In this document: in pieces, positions 24,398 through 33,461 of the stretch
How positions within the stretch are numbered: position 1 is the first letter of the stretch
How the letters are laid out: every line of letters starts with the position of its first letter
Program-made: the position numbers and the translations under genes
The notes under the pieces: model-generated
Seen by the model: only the letters and a program-made list of their open reading frames with translations
What the model was told of the DNA's origin: nothing
Database searches by the model: none
Origin: an uncultured Prevotella sp.
Lineage (GTDB): Bacteria; Bacteroidota; Bacteroidia; Bacteroidales; Bacteroidaceae
Assembly: GCA_946998205.1 (NCBI GenBank)
Contig: CAMPYJ010000018.1
Span: 1-50,290 of the forward strand
Length of the DNA: 50,290 nt
Reading direction: 5' to 3'

Positions 24398-26550
24398 ATA
24401 AGTTTGATTATAAAAAGATCATGCCTCGTTACAGCGCCCTCGCCATCATGATGACGCTGGTAGCACTTGCCGTGGTCGGCAAAACAGTATACATCATGAC
24501 CGCCAAGCGCGACTATTGGACCAAAGTGGCTAATCGCGTAAAGCGAGACAGTGTGGACATCAAGCCCATGCGGGGCAACATTCTCAGCTGCAATGGCGAA
24601 CTCATGGCAAGTTCATTACCCGAATTTAAGGTGTACATAGACTTCAAAACCTTGCACGAGTCTAAAACCGACACGTTGTGGGACGAGAAGGTCGATTCTA
24701 TCTGCCAAGGCCTGGCTGCCATCTTCCCGGAAAAGTCTGCCCAGGCATTCAGAACAGAGTTGGAAGAGGGAAAGAGGAAACAAAGCCGTCATTGGCCTAT
24801 TTGGAAAAAGCGCATCGATTACAGCACATTCACAGACGTGAAAGCGTTGCCCTTGTTCAACCTTTCTAAATATTCCAGTGGTTTTCACTACGAAGAGTTC
24901 AACGCGCGACAACGCCCGTATGGCTCGCTGGCCGGCAGGACGGTGGGCGCCATGTATGGAGCCAAAGACACGGCGCGATTCGGCCTGGAGCTGTCTTACG
25001 ACTCGATACTCCGCGGGAAGAATGGCATCGTGCATCGTCGCAAGGTGCTCAACAAGTTTCTTAACATCATGGACACTCCTCCCATCGATGGGGCAGACAT
25101 CGTCACAACCATTGACGTTGGCATGCAAGACCTTGCCGAAAGGGCCGTCATTGACGAGTTGAAGAAAATCAACGGAAATGTCGGTGTGGCACTGGTCATG
25201 GAGGTGTCTACCGGTGACATCAAGGCCATCGTCAACATGGAGAAATGCTTTGACGGTGAATACAGGGAGGTGAAAAACCATGCCGTCAGCGACCTGCTGG
25301 AACCTGGCTCGGTGTTCAAGGTTGCCTCTATCATGGTCGCATTAGACGACGGGGTGGTGGACACCACGGCCAAGGTAGAGACTGCCAGCGGCGTTTGGCC
25401 GATGTATGGACGGAAGATGAAAGACCATAACTGGCGCAAGGGAGGCTATGGCATGTTGACGCTGCCGAAGACACTTTGGTACAGCTCGAACATCGGAGTA
25501 AGCCGAATCATAGACGACCATTACAAAGAACATCCGGAAAAGTTCGTGCGAGGCATTTACCGGACCGGTTTGGCTGACAACCTGAACATACCGCTGGCAG
25601 GTTCCTCACCTGCCGTCATCCACATGCCCAAGAAGGACAAACGCGGCCAATGGATCAACTGGAGCAAGACTACCTTGCCGTGGATGAGCATTGGTTACGA
25701 GACGCAGATTCCGCCCATATCCATGTTGACGTTTTACAACGCCATCGCCAACAACGGCAAGATGATGCAGCCGCGCTTTGTGAAGAAGGTGGTGAAAAAC
25801 GGAGAAGTGTTAATAGACTTCCCGCCCAAGGTACTCCGCTCACAGATATGCAAGCCCAAAACATTAGGTGAGATACAAACCATTCTTGAACAAGTGGTAA
25901 GCTTAGGATTGGGCAAGAAGGCGGGATCACCATCCTTCAAGGTGGCCGGCAAGACCGGCACCGCGCAAATCTCACAGGGTCCGGGGGGATACAAGGTGGG
26001 ACGAACCAACTACTTGCTGAGCTTCGCCGGCTATTTCCCGGCCGACAACCCTCGTTACAGCTGCATCGTCTGCATCCAGAAGTCGGGGATTCCCGCCTCT
26101 GGCGGTGGCATGAGCGGCCTCGTGTTTCACAACATTTCGGAGGGCATCATGGCTCAGGACCTTAAACTTGACGTAAAAGACGCCAAAGACTCCACGTCGG
26201 TTTTACTGCCGGAGGTAAAGAGCGGCAACATCCTGGCAGCCAACTATGTGCTCAGCCACTTGGGAATAAACGCCAATAAAGATTGGTCTGGCTCGTACGC
26301 TGACGGCAATCCCATCTGGGGTACGGCCGAAATACAGGACAACTCAATCGTCAAACTCAAGGAAATGAAGGTACAAGACCGCAGATTCATCCCAAACGTC
26401 GAGGGGATGGGGGCGCGTGATGCCGTGTACATCTTGGAGAGCAGAGGCGTCAAGGTCAAGATTGACGGGCGGGGAAAGGTTACCAGTCAGAGTTTGGAAC
26501 CAGGCCATCGCATCAAGAAAGGGGACGTATGCCACCTGACATTGCAATAG
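24394..26550 (+). CDS. ftsI: Septal transpeptidase, penicillin-binding protein FtsI (PASTA type)
   Basis: A 718-residue class B PBP. One span near residues 13-35 anchors it. The pedestal follows (KPMRGNILSCNGELMASSLPEF...). The transpeptidase has the active-site serine in GSVFK (residue about 306), the SSN motif (WYSSNIGVSR) and KTGTAQ (about 520-525). A C-terminal PASTA domain (FIPNVEGMGARDAVYILESRG ... to the end) makes it longer than E. coli FtsI (588). It cross-links septal peptidoglycan with FtsW. Its start overlaps the ftsL stop (ATGA). Confidence 0.95.
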   Translation: MNKFDYKKIMPRYSALAIMMTLVALAVVGKTVYIMTAKRDYWTKVANRVKRDSVDIKPMRGNILSCNGELMASSLPEFKVYIDFKTLHESKTDTLWDEKVDSICQGLAAIFPEKSAQAFRTELEEGKRKQSRHWPIWKKRIDYSTFTDVKALPLFNLSKYSSGFHYEEFNARQRPYGSLAGRTVGAMYGAKDTARFGLELSYDSILRGKNGIVHRRKVLNKFLNIMDTPPIDGADIVTTIDVGMQDLAERAVIDELKKINGNVGVALVMEVSTGDIKAIVNMEKCFDGEYREVKNHAVSDLLEPGSVFKVASIMVALDDGVVDTTAKVETASGVWPMYGRKMKDHNWRKGGYGMLTLPKTLWYSSNIGVSRIIDDHYKEHPEKFVRGIYRTGLADNLNIPLAGSSPAVIHMPKKDKRGQWINWSKTTLPWMSIGYETQIPPISMLTFYNAIANNGKMMQPRFVKKVVKNGEVLIDFPPKVLRSQICKPKTLGEIQTILEQVVSLGLGKKAGSPSFKVAGKTGTAQISQGPGGYKVGRTNYLLSFAGYFPADNPRYSCIVCIQKSGIPASGGGMSGLVFHNISEGIMAQDLKLDVKDAKDSTSVLLPEVKSGNILAANYVLSHLGINANKDWSGSYADGNPIWGTAEIQDNSIVKLKEMKVQDRRFIPNVEGMGARDAVYILESRGVKVKIDGRGKVTSQSLEPGHRIKKGDVCHLTLQ

Positions 26551-26593
26551 ATTTGGCAATACACCACAGTAACATTTATAAGACATTACTCAT

Positions 26594-28042
26594 ATGACAT
26601 TCAGCGAATTGATTAAAGACGTCAAGACGTCCGCCGTCATCGGCGACCCTAACGTCAACATCACAGGCGTGGAGATAGACTCACGCAAAGTAAAAGAGGG
26701 CAACTTGTTCGTAGCCATCAAGGGCACACAGGTGGACGGCCATCAATACATACCCAAAGCCATAGGGCTGGGAGCCACCGCCATCATATGTGAAGAAGCG
26801 CCACGACAGCCGCAACCAAACGTCACCTATGCCGTGGTGAAATCTACGGAAGACGTGGTAGGGAAAGTTGCCACCCGCTTTCATGGCGACCCCTCCAAGC
26901 ATCTCAAGCTGGTTGGCGTCACGGGCACCAACGGAAAAACCACCGTTGCCACCTTATTATATAATATGTTCAGAAAGTTGGGACACAAGTGCGGACTGCT
27001 TTCTACGGTGTGCAATTTCATCGAAGGGCAGGAGATTCCCGCCGACCACACCACCCCCGACCCCATTGAGCTCAACGAGTTGTTGGCCAAGATGCTGGCT
27101 GCCGGCTGCGAATATGTGTTCATGGAATGTTCGTCACATGCCATCGCACAGAAGCGAATCGGCGGACTTACCTTCACGGGAGGCATCTTCACCAACCTCA
27201 CGCGCGACCATTTGGATTATCATAAAACCTTCGAGAACTACCGCAACGCCAAGAAGTCGTTCTTTGACGGCCTGCCGAAGTCGGCGTTTGCCATTACCAA
27301 CGCTGACGACAAGAACGGGATGGTGATGGTGCAGAACACCAAAGCCACCGTCAAGACCTACTCCATCCAGTCGACGGCCGACTACAAAGCGCGCATCATC
27401 GAATGCCATTTTCAAGGCATGTACCTGGAAATTGACGGTCAAGAGGTCGGCGTACAGTTCACGGGCAAGTTCAACGTCAGCAACCTGCTGGCCGTTTACG
27501 GTGCGGCGCGCATGCTGGGCAAGCAGCGCGAAGAGACACTCATCGCCATGAGCACCCTGCACACCGTGAACGGACGCATGGACACGCTGCAGTCGCCCGA
27601 CGGGTTTACGGCCATCGTTGACTACGCTCATACGCCCGACGCATTGAAGAATGTACTCTTGGCCATTCACGAAGTCGACGGAAAGGGGCACATCATCACC
27701 GTTTGCGGCGCCGGCGGCAACCGCGACAAGGGCAAGCGTCCACTCATGGCGAAGCAGGCCGTACAGCTCAGCGACAAGGTTATCATTACCAGTGACAACC
27801 CCCGTTTTGAAGACCCGCAGGACATCATCAACGACATGCTGGCGGGTTTGGATGCGCAAGACCTGAAAAAGGTGCTCACCATCGCCGACCGCAAGGAGGC
27901 CATACGCACGGCCTGCATGCTGGCGCAGAAGCAAGACGTGGTACTCGTAGCGGGGAAAGGGCATGAGACGTATCAGGAAATCAAGGGAGTGAAACATCAT
28001 TTTGACGACAAGGAAGTGCTGCGCGAGATCTTCGCGCGGTAA
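26594..28042 (+). CDS. murE: UDP-MurNAc-tripeptide ligase MurE (meso-diaminopimelate type)
   Basis: A 482-residue Mur ligase that adds the third amino acid to UDP-MurNAc-L-Ala-D-Glu using ATP. GVTGTNGKTTVATLL is the P-loop (near residue 110), YVFMECSSHAI and TNLTRDHLDYH are the metal-binding blocks, and VDYAHTPDAL begins the C-terminal domain. SDNPR near residues 400-404 is the DNPR motif that marks addition of meso-diaminopimelate and not lysine. No murF follows; mraY starts 36 bases later, as is usual in this phylum. Confidence 0.97.
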   Translation: MTFSELIKDVKTSAVIGDPNVNITGVEIDSRKVKEGNLFVAIKGTQVDGHQYIPKAIGLGATAIICEEAPRQPQPNVTYAVVKSTEDVVGKVATRFHGDPSKHLKLVGVTGTNGKTTVATLLYNMFRKLGHKCGLLSTVCNFIEGQEIPADHTTPDPIELNELLAKMLAAGCEYVFMECSSHAIAQKRIGGLTFTGGIFTNLTRDHLDYHKTFENYRNAKKSFFDGLPKSAFAITNADDKNGMVMVQNTKATVKTYSIQSTADYKARIIECHFQGMYLEIDGQEVGVQFTGKFNVSNLLAVYGAARMLGKQREETLIAMSTLHTVNGRMDTLQSPDGFTAIVDYAHTPDALKNVLLAIHEVDGKGHIITVCGAGGNRDKGKRPLMAKQAVQLSDKVIITSDNPRFEDPQDIINDMLAGLDAQDLKKVLTIADRKEAIRTACMLAQKQDVVLVAGKGHETYQEIKGVKHHFDDKEVLREIFAR

Positions 28043-28078
28043 CGCCGGCATCGGCCAACAACACAAACAACACACAGC

Positions 28079-29347
28079 ATGCTATATTATCTTTTCAGAT
28101 TCTTGGAGCAATACGGCATCTCGGGCGCCCGCGTATGGGGCTACATCTCCTTCAGAGCCCTGTTAGCCCTCATCTTCTCGCTGGCCATCTCGGCATGGTT
28201 CGGCGAGCGATTCATCAATTACCTGCGCAGGAAACAAATCACCGAGACGCAGCGCGACGCGTCCGTCGACCCCTTTGGCGTCAACAAGATAGGCGTGCCC
28301 TCCATGGGCGGCGTCATCATCATCGCCGCCATTGTAGTCCCCGTGCTGCTATTGGGCCGTCTCAGGAACATTTACCTCATCCTCATGGTGGTGACTACCC
28401 TTTGGCTGGGGTTCCTCGGTGGCATGGACGATTACATCAAGATTTTCCGCAGAAACAAAGAGGGACTGAAAGGAAAGTACAAGATTGTAGGACAGCTGGG
28501 CATCGGATTGATTGTCGGACTGGTGCTTTGGTCGTCGCCCGACGTCAAGATCAACGAAAATTTAGCCATCAAGCGACAAGGACAGGAAATGGTGGTCAGG
28601 CACCGTACCGATGCGCGCAAGTCGCTCAAAACCACCATTCCGTTCGTCAAGGGCCACAACCTTGATTATTCGGGCGTGATGCGCTGGTGCGGCAAATACA
28701 AGACAGCGGCCGGCTGGATGCTGTTTGTCGTGATGACCATCATCGTGGTGACGGCGGTATCGAACGGCGCCAACCTCAACGATGGCATGGACGGCATGTG
28801 CGCAGGCAACTCGGCCATCATCGGCGTGGCGCTGGGCATCCTGGCCTATGTAAGCTCACACATCGAGTTCGCCTCGTACCTCAACATCATGTACATACCG
28901 GGGTCACAGGAACTGGTGGTGTTCATGTGCGCCTTCGTGGGCGCCCTCATAGGCTTCTTGTGGTACAACGCCTACCCCGCGCAGGTGTTCATGGGCGACA
29001 CGGGCTCGCTGACCATCGGCGGCATCATTGGCGTTTGCGCGGTGATCATCCATAAAGAACTGCTGCTGCCCATCCTTTGCGGCATCTTCTTCGTGGAGAG
29101 CCTGAGCGTCATCCTGCAGGTATATTACTATAAAATGGGAAAGCGCAAAGGGGTGAAGCAACGCATCTTCAAGCGCACGCCCATCCATGACAACTTCCGC
29201 ACGCAGGATTCGCAACTGGATCCCGACTGCCAATATCTCATCAGAAAACCTCATTCGGCCGTACACGAGTCGAAAATCACCATTCGTTTTTGGATCATCA
29301 CCATCATCCTGGCGACCATGACCATCATCACGCTGAAAGTGAGATAG
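28079..29347 (+). CDS. mraY: Phospho-N-acetylmuramoyl-pentapeptide transferase
   Basis: A 422-residue inner-membrane enzyme with about ten spans that joins UDP-MurNAc-pentapeptide to undecaprenyl phosphate, giving lipid I. The catalytic aspartates sit in GMDDYIKIFRRNKEGL, NLNDGMDGMCAG and VFMGDTGSLTIGG. The insert between residues about 155 and 205 (NENLAIKRQGQEMVVRHRTDARKSL...) makes the protein longer than E. coli MraY (360) and is common in Bacteroidota. The 175 bases that follow before murD hold a 22-bp repeat array. Confidence 0.97.
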   Translation: MLYYLFRFLEQYGISGARVWGYISFRALLALIFSLAISAWFGERFINYLRRKQITETQRDASVDPFGVNKIGVPSMGGVIIIAAIVVPVLLLGRLRNIYLILMVVTTLWLGFLGGMDDYIKIFRRNKEGLKGKYKIVGQLGIGLIVGLVLWSSPDVKINENLAIKRQGQEMVVRHRTDARKSLKTTIPFVKGHNLDYSGVMRWCGKYKTAAGWMLFVVMTIIVVTAVSNGANLNDGMDGMCAGNSAIIGVALGILAYVSSHIEFASYLNIMYIPGSQELVVFMCAFVGALIGFLWYNAYPAQVFMGDTGSLTIGGIIGVCAVIIHKELLLPILCGIFFVESLSVILQVYYYKMGKRKGVKQRIFKRTPIHDNFRTQDSQLDPDCQYLIRKPHSAVHESKITIRFWIITIILATMTIITLKVR

Positions 29348-29379
29348 TTGCAGTGACGTGCGAGACGGCTTGCCAAAGA

Positions 29380-29467
29380 CATGGAGATTAACGTGCGAAG
29401 GCATGGAGATTGGAGGGGAATGTCATGGAGATTGACGGGGAAAATCAATGAGCTTGCGCGGGCGGCA
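29380..29467 (+). repeat. 22-bp period repeat array 2, between mraY and murD
   Basis: Units start at 29380, 29402, 29424 and 29446, each 22 bases. The first three share the ten-base core CATGGAGATT, followed by twelve bases that differ; the fourth is a weaker CAATGAGCTT. It occupies the longest gap in the dcw cluster, just ahead of murD. Confidence 0.75.
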
Positions 29468-29522
29468 AGAACAAGCTGCCAAGCAAGCGTATGCGAGTAA
29501 ACAGAACATAGGAGTACAAAAC

Positions 29523-30854
29523 ATGAAAAGAATTGTTATTCTCGGAGCAGCAGAGAGTGGAGTTGGAGCTGCCGTCCTGGCCAAGAAAGAAGGCTTCGAC
29601 GTATTTGTTTCTGACATGGGTGAGATTAAAGACAAATACAAGAAGATGCTGGATGAGCACGACATCGTTTGGGAAGAGAAGCATCACACCCCCGAACTCA
29701 TTCTGAACGCTGACGAAATCATCAAGAGTCCGGGCATCCCGAAGGAGGCTCCGATGGTGCAGAAGGCCATGGCCAAGGGCATCAGCATCATCAGCGAGAT
29801 AGAGTTCGCGGGGCGCTACACTCACTCGAAGATGATTTGCATCACGGGCAGCAACGGCAAGACCACCACCACGTCGCTGATCTACCACATCTTCAAGGCG
29901 GCCGGATACGACGCCGGCCTGGCTGGCAACATCGGGCGGAGCCTGGCGCTGCAGGTGGCCGAGGACCCGCACCAGTACTACATCATCGAGCTGAGCTCGT
30001 TCCAGTTGGACAACATGTACAAGTTCAAGGCCGACATCGCCATCCTGCTGAACATCACCCCCGACCACCTGGACCGCTACGACAACTGTATGCAGAACTA
30101 CGTGAACGCCAAGATGCGCATCATACAGAACCAAACCGCGCAAGACAGCTTCATCTACTGGAACGACGACCCCATCATCAAGCGCGAATTGAAGAAGTAT
30201 GACATCAAGGCCGTGCAATGCCCCTTCTCCGAACTCAAGGAGAAAGGCTCCATAGGATACATAGAGGAGGGTCAGTACACCATTGAGAAGCCCACGCCTT
30301 TCAACATGGAGCAGGAGGCGCTGGCGCTCACCGGAAAGCACAACATCTACAACTCGCTGGCGGCAGGCATCGCCACCGACATCGCAGGCATCAGGAACGA
30401 GGTCATCAGAAAGAGCCTCAGCGACTTCCCGGGTGTGGAACATCGGCTGGAGAAGGTGTGCAAGGTGGGCGGCGTGCAATACATCAACGACTCGAAGGCC
30501 ACCAACGTGGACGCCTGCTGGTATGCGCTGGAAAGCGTGAAAACACCCACCATCCTCATCTTGGGCGGCAAGGACAAGGGTAACGACTACGCTCCGATTA
30601 AAGAACTGGTGAAAAAGAAGTGCGTGGCCCTGGTGTATCTCGGAGCCGACAACAGCAAGCTGCACGACAACTTCGACAGCCTGGGCATTCCGGTCCGCGA
30701 CACCCACTCGATGAAAGACTGCGTGGCGGCATGCTGCGAGTTGGCCAAACCGGGCGACACGGTGCTGCTCAGTCCCTGTTGCGCCAGCTTCGACCTGTTC
30801 AAGAACATGGAAGATCGGGGCAACCAATTTAAAACTCTGGTAAGAAATCTGTAA
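29523..30854 (+). CDS. murD: UDP-MurNAc-L-alanine:D-glutamate ligase
   Basis: A 443-residue cytoplasmic ligase that adds D-glutamate to UDP-MurNAc-L-alanine. The N-terminal MKRIVILGAAESGVGAAVLAKKEG binds the nucleotide sugar. GSNGKTTTTSLIYH is the ATP P-loop, IELSSFQLD and NITPDHLDRY are the metal and substrate blocks, and NDSKATN starts the C-terminal domain. The frame is open from 29448, but the extra 25 residues read through the repeat array and lack family likeness, so ATG 29523 is chosen. Its TAA overlaps the ftsW ATG by one base. Confidence 0.96.
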   Translation: MKRIVILGAAESGVGAAVLAKKEGFDVFVSDMGEIKDKYKKMLDEHDIVWEEKHHTPELILNADEIIKSPGIPKEAPMVQKAMAKGISIISEIEFAGRYTHSKMICITGSNGKTTTTSLIYHIFKAAGYDAGLAGNIGRSLALQVAEDPHQYYIIELSSFQLDNMYKFKADIAILLNITPDHLDRYDNCMQNYVNAKMRIIQNQTAQDSFIYWNDDPIIKRELKKYDIKAVQCPFSELKEKGSIGYIEEGQYTIEKPTPFNMEQEALALTGKHNIYNSLAAGIATDIAGIRNEVIRKSLSDFPGVEHRLEKVCKVGGVQYINDSKATNVDACWYALESVKTPTILILGGKDKGNDYAPIKELVKKKCVALVYLGADNSKLHDNFDSLGIPVRDTHSMKDCVAACCELAKPGDTVLLSPCCASFDLFKNMEDRGNQFKTLVRNL

Positions 30855-32131
30855 TGGACAAGACGCTTGGAAACATCTTCAAGGGAGACAAGGTCATCTG
30901 GATGGTCTTCTTCTTTCTCTGCATCATCTCGGTCATTGAAGTGTATTCGGCCTCAGCCGGACTGACTTACAAGGGCGGACACTACTGGGCGCCCATCATG
31001 AAACACACGGGCATCCTGCTGGTGGGCGTGTTTGCCATGGTGGTAACGCTCAACATCAAGTGCAAGTACTTCAAGATCGTGACGCCTTTCCTGCTGCTGC
31101 TGTCCATCGTGTCGCTGATTACCGTGCTGGTCGCGGGGCAATCTACCAACGGTGCCCAGCGGTGGATCAGCATCGTAGGCATTCAGTTTCAGCCATCAGA
31201 AATGGCCAAAGGTGCGCTGGTGCTGGCCACCGCACAGATACTGAGCGCCATGCAGACCGAGCGCGGAGCCGACAAGAACGCCTTTAAATACATCCTCATC
31301 GTGAGCGCCTTCATCATTCCGCTCATCATGGTGGAGAATCTCTCCACGGCCATGCTGCTGTGCATGGTAATCTTCATGATGATGATTATAGGGCGCGTGC
31401 CGGGAAAAATACTGGGGAGAGCGCTGGGAGTGGTCACATTGTTGCTCCTGACAATCTTCACGCTGGTAATGGTCGTGGGGGAAGACCGCGGGGAAGAGAG
31501 CGACAACCCAAACCATGTGGAACAGGTGGCCGTTACCGGGCAAAAGAAAGCCCCCGGCATGTTCGCATCCGTGTTCCACCGCTTTGACACGTGGAAAGCG
31601 CGCGTCAACCGGTTCATGGCCGGCAAGGAGACACCTCCGGAGGAATTCGACTTGAACAAAGACGCCCAGATAGGACATGCCAACATTGCCATCGTGTCGT
31701 CGAACTTCATCGGAAAGGGACCGGGAAACTCGGTCGAGCGCGACTTTCTGTCTCAGGCTTTCTCCGACTTCATCTATGCCATCATCATTGAGGAGATGGG
31801 GCTTTTCGGCGGATTCTTCGTGGCCATGCTGTACATCATCCTGCTCTTCAGAACCGGACGCATAGCCAACCGCTGTGAAAACAATTTCCCGGCCTTCCTC
31901 GCCATGGGACTGGCGCTGCTGCTGGTGACGCAGGCCTTGTTCAACATGTGCGTGGCCGTGGGCCTGGCTCCCGTTACGGGTCAGCCACTGCCGCTAATCA
32001 GCAAGGGCGGAACGTCCACCATCATCAACTGCGTGTACATCGGTGCGATACTCAGCATCAGCCGTTCGGCCAAGAAAAAGCCGGATGCCGACAGTGACGA
32101 GGTGACGTCTGGAAAGCTCGCAACGACATGA
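30854..32131 (+). CDS. ftsW: Septal peptidoglycan polymerase FtsW
   Basis: A 425-residue SEDS glycosyltransferase with about ten spans. It links lipid II disaccharides into glycan strands at the septum with FtsI. Key blocks: NGAQRWISIVGIQFQPSEMAKGALV with the conserved WI...QPSE motif, ENLSTAMLL, the extracellular loop about residues 205-290 (longer than in E. coli), IVSSNFIGKGPGNSVERDFLSQAFSDFIYAIIIEEMGL, and GQPLPLISKGGTSTI near the C-terminus. The start overlaps the murD stop. Confidence 0.95.
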   Translation: MDKTLGNIFKGDKVIWMVFFFLCIISVIEVYSASAGLTYKGGHYWAPIMKHTGILLVGVFAMVVTLNIKCKYFKIVTPFLLLLSIVSLITVLVAGQSTNGAQRWISIVGIQFQPSEMAKGALVLATAQILSAMQTERGADKNAFKYILIVSAFIIPLIMVENLSTAMLLCMVIFMMMIIGRVPGKILGRALGVVTLLLLTIFTLVMVVGEDRGEESDNPNHVEQVAVTGQKKAPGMFASVFHRFDTWKARVNRFMAGKETPPEEFDLNKDAQIGHANIAIVSSNFIGKGPGNSVERDFLSQAFSDFIYAIIIEEMGLFGGFFVAMLYIILLFRTGRIANRCENNFPAFLAMGLALLLVTQALFNMCVAVGLAPVTGQPLPLISKGGTSTIINCVYIGAILSISRSAKKKPDADSDEVTSGKLATT

Positions 32132-32194
32132 CCGTACGCCCATACGGCATAAAATAAATATGGTGAATCATGAGAAAAAAACATATTTTTTGAT

Positions 32195-32202
32195 TACTTT
32201 TG
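32195..32202 (+). promoter_or_regulatory. Candidate internal promoter before murG
   Basis: TACTTTTG, a full TAnnTTTG match 24 bases before the murG ATG, in the 94-base gap after ftsW. It may give murG-murC-ftsQAZ a start independent of MraZ control. Confidence 0.5.
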
Positions 32203-32225
32203 TCCATTAAATACATCCGAGACAG

Positions 32226-33374
32226 ATGAACGACGAATTGAGAATTATTGTCAGCGGCGGAGGAACGGGAGGACATATCTTTCCTGCCATCTCCATCGCC
32301 AACGCCATCAAGGCTAAGCGACCCGACGCGAAGATACTCTTCGTGGGCGCCATCGGGCGCATGGAAATGGAGCGTGTTCCCAAGGCAGGCTACGAGATAA
32401 AAGGTCTGCCTATTTGCGGATTCGACCGGAAACACCTGCTGAAAAACATCTATGTGCTGTACAAGATATGGAAAAGCCAGCGCATGGCTAAGGCCATCAT
32501 CAATGACTTCAAGCCGATGGCCGCCGTCGGAGTGGGGGGATATGCCAGTGGCCCCACCTTGAACGTTTGCGCCAAGTGGCATATTCCCTGCTTGATACAG
32601 GAGCAAAACTCTTATGCCGGGGTGACCAACAAGCTGTTGTCCAAGAAAGCAGACAAGATATGTGTGGCTTACGAAGGCATGGAACGATTCTTCCCAGCCG
32701 GCAAAATCATCATGACCGGAAACCCCGTGCGGCAAAACGTGCTGCAAACTGCCTTGACACAACAAGAGGCCAGAAAGTCGTTTGGGCTCGACCCCGACAA
32801 GAAAACCGTGTTGCTGGTAGGCGGAAGTCTGGGAGCCAAGACCATCAACGAAAGCGTGACGAGCCACCTGGACATGGTAAGAGAGTGTGGCGTGCAATTT
32901 ATTTGGCAAACCGGGAAACATTATTTCGAAGACATCACCAAGGCCTTGAAATCGGAAGAGCCGCTGGCCATGCTCCATGTAACCGATTTCATCAGCGACA
33001 TGGGGGCTGCCTACAAGGCGGCAGACTTGGTGATAAGCCGCGCCGGAGCAAGTTCCATCAGCGAGTTCTGCCTCATCGGAAAGCCCGTTATCCTGGTCCC
33101 AAGTCCGAACGTCGCTGAAGACCATCAGACGAAGAACGCCATGGCTTTGGTCAACAAGAACGCCGCTATCTACGTCAAAGACTCCGAAGCGAAGGACATG
33201 TTACTGCAACGAGCCATCGAAACGGTACGGAACGACCGTAAGTTGGCATCGCTGAGAGAGAACGTTTTGAAACTCGCATTGCCTGACTCTGCCGACATCA
33301 TCGCAGACGAGGTAATCAAACTGGCAACGAGCCGGCAGACAAACACGCTGGCAAACAAAAACATAGGACTATAA
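32226..33374 (+). CDS. murG: UDP-GlcNAc--lipid I N-acetylglucosaminyltransferase
   Basis: A 382-residue GT28 enzyme on the inner face of the membrane that converts lipid I to lipid II. IIVSGGGTGGHIFPAISIA is the first glycine loop, GVGGYASGPTLNVCAKWHIP the second, and LLVGGSLGAKTINESV and ISRAGASSISEFCLIGKPVILVPSPNVAEDHQ hold the UDP-GlcNAc site. Length is slightly above E. coli (355). It has its own candidate promoter and is followed by murC after 87 bases. Confidence 0.97.
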   Translation: MNDELRIIVSGGGTGGHIFPAISIANAIKAKRPDAKILFVGAIGRMEMERVPKAGYEIKGLPICGFDRKHLLKNIYVLYKIWKSQRMAKAIINDFKPMAAVGVGGYASGPTLNVCAKWHIPCLIQEQNSYAGVTNKLLSKKADKICVAYEGMERFFPAGKIIMTGNPVRQNVLQTALTQQEARKSFGLDPDKKTVLLVGGSLGAKTINESVTSHLDMVRECGVQFIWQTGKHYFEDITKALKSEEPLAMLHVTDFISDMGAAYKAADLVISRAGASSISEFCLIGKPVILVPSPNVAEDHQTKNAMALVNKNAAIYVKDSEAKDMLLQRAIETVRNDRKLASLRENVLKLALPDSADIIADEVIKLATSRQTNTLANKNIGL

Positions 33375-33461
33375 AGGTAACGCCCGCCAACGTCAATGAA
33401 CGAAGCGAACGGGTTACCTGCTACTTACGATAACTTCACAAGACAAAAGAAGAGAAGAGAA

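Noticed and set aside
29445..30827. 460-residue minus-strand frame opposite murD
   Set aside because: Antisense shadow of the GC-rich murD codons; murD has all its motifs.
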